Source: Chitinophagaceae bacterium (GTDB taxonomy: Bacteria > Bacteroidota > Bacteroidia > Chitinophagales > Chitinophagaceae). Taken from it: DNA of 6,643 nucleotides. The stretch is taken from NCBI GenBank assembly GCA_017853235.1, contig JAFMJX010000102.1, forward strand, positions 1 to 6,643. The letters run 5' to 3'. The translations under genes were made by a program, and so were the position numbers. Below are positions 6,017 through 6,643 of this stretch, one piece after another. The stretch's first letter is position 1. Each line of letters starts with the position of its first letter. The notes below the pieces were generated by a model. That model was not told the origin of the DNA and did no database searches. It was given only the letters and a program-made list of their open reading frames with translations.

Positions 6017-6643
6017 ATGAAACATTGGAAAGTAAAATTTTCGTCCGGTTCTGTTGATTTTATTTTTGACGGAAAATTTTCAACAATCAATCAATGGGCA
6101 AATAAAGCAAATGCCATTTACATCACTGATGAAAATGTGTATGCCATTCATGAAAAAAAATTTAAGGGTAAAAAAACAATTATAATCCCTTCAGGTGAAG
6201 AGCATAAACAACAATCTACTGTAGATTTTATTATTGAAGCTTTGTTGAATTTTGGTGCCACACGTGACACTACACTTATTGGAGTAGGCGGTGGTGTTGT
6301 GACAGATATGGTGGGCTATGTTGCAGGGATTTACATGAGAGGGGTGTCGTTTGGCTTTATACCTACCACTATTTTAGCTATGGTGGATGCATCTGTAGGA
6401 GGTAAAAATGGGATAGATGTAGGGCTTTATAAAAATATGGTAGGGTTGATTCGTCAACCTTCATTCATTTTTTACGATTATGATTTTTTAAATACACTTC
6501 CCGAATACCAATGGCAAAATGGGTTTGCTGAAGTGATTAAACATGCAGTCATTAAAGATGCTAAAATGATGCAGGAATTAGTGCAACATGATATTCCATT
6601 TTATCAAAAAAATAAAAGAGCATTAGCATCTTTGTTAGAAAGA
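6017..6643 (+). CDS. aroB: 3-dehydroquinate synthase (3' partial)
   Basis: The first 209 codons are present and remain open to the window end. The enzyme converts DAHP, the product of the preceding gene, to 3-dehydroquinate using NAD and a divalent metal. Visible family signatures are PSGEEHK (58-64), the glycine-rich NAD site GVGGGVVTDMVGYVAG (89-104), IPTTILAMVDASVGGKNGI (115-133) and FAEVIKH (170-176), where E172 fits the first metal-binding Glu and K175 a conserved active-site Lys. The two metal-binding His residues of the family lie in the missing C-terminal part, so about two fifths of the usual 340-360 residues are absent. ATG 6017 lies 42 bp after the DAHP synthase stop, preceded by AT-rich sequence without a Shine-Dalgarno motif. 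Adjacent placement of the first two shikimate enzymes supports one operon. Confidence 0.95.
   Translation, partial: MKHWKVKFSSGSVDFIFDGKFSTINQWANKANAIYITDENVYAIHEKKFKGKKTIIIPSGEEHKQQSTVDFIIEALLNFGATRDTTLIGVGGGVVTDMVGYVAGIYMRGVSFGFIPTTILAMVDASVGGKNGIDVGLYKNMVGLIRQPSFIFYDYDFLNTLPEYQWQNGFAEVIKHAVIKDAKMMQELVQHDIPFYQKNKRALASLLER

Overview
The window is low in GC and densely coded on the + strand, and it reads as part of one aromatic amino acid (Phe/Tyr) operon. A Bacteroidota host is the best inference, possibly Chitinophagia, though the rank below phylum is only a guess. The grounds are the DAHP synthase with a C-terminal chorismate mutase fusion, a two-domain PheA with a QSMPI-type ACT motif, A-rich translation starts with little Shine-Dalgarno signal, and the compact pheA-aminotransferase-tyrA order.

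Positions 1-184 hold no full-length gene, but they show the layout of a ribosome-mediated transcription attenuator. One open frame encodes ten aromatic residues in a row (1 Trp, 6 Phe, 3 Tyr) and stops at 72-74. Its start lies before the window. Around and after it are a 7-bp hairpin (32-49), a 12-bp antiterminator helix (49-60 with 90-102), and a competing intrinsic terminator (94-117 plus a T tract to 123). The genes downstream make Phe and Tyr, which is what such a leader would sense. This is the most noteworthy part of the window.

Positions 185-3020 hold pheA (prephenate dehydratase), a class I/II PLP aminotransferase and tyrA (prephenate dehydrogenase). They are separated by 2 bp and then overlap by 10 bp. 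These are the terminal steps from prephenate to phenylpyruvate and 4-hydroxyphenylpyruvate and on to Phe and Tyr.

Positions 3050-4846 hold a DEAD-box RNA helicase of the DeaD/CsdA type with an Arg/Gly-rich linker and a DbpA-type RNA-binding domain. It is unrelated to aromatic synthesis but lies inside the run with short gaps and no visible terminator.

Positions 4889-5974 hold a fused DAHP synthase-chorismate mutase, which performs the first committed step of the shikimate pathway and the chorismate-to-prephenate step. Positions 6017-6643 hold the first 209 codons of aroB (3-dehydroquinate synthase), cut by the window end. The operon therefore supplies entry to the shikimate pathway (DAHP synthase, AroB), commitment to prephenate (chorismate mutase) and the Phe and Tyr branches. 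The middle shikimate steps from dehydroquinate to chorismate are not in view. No mobile elements, tRNA/rRNA genes or CRISPR arrays were seen.
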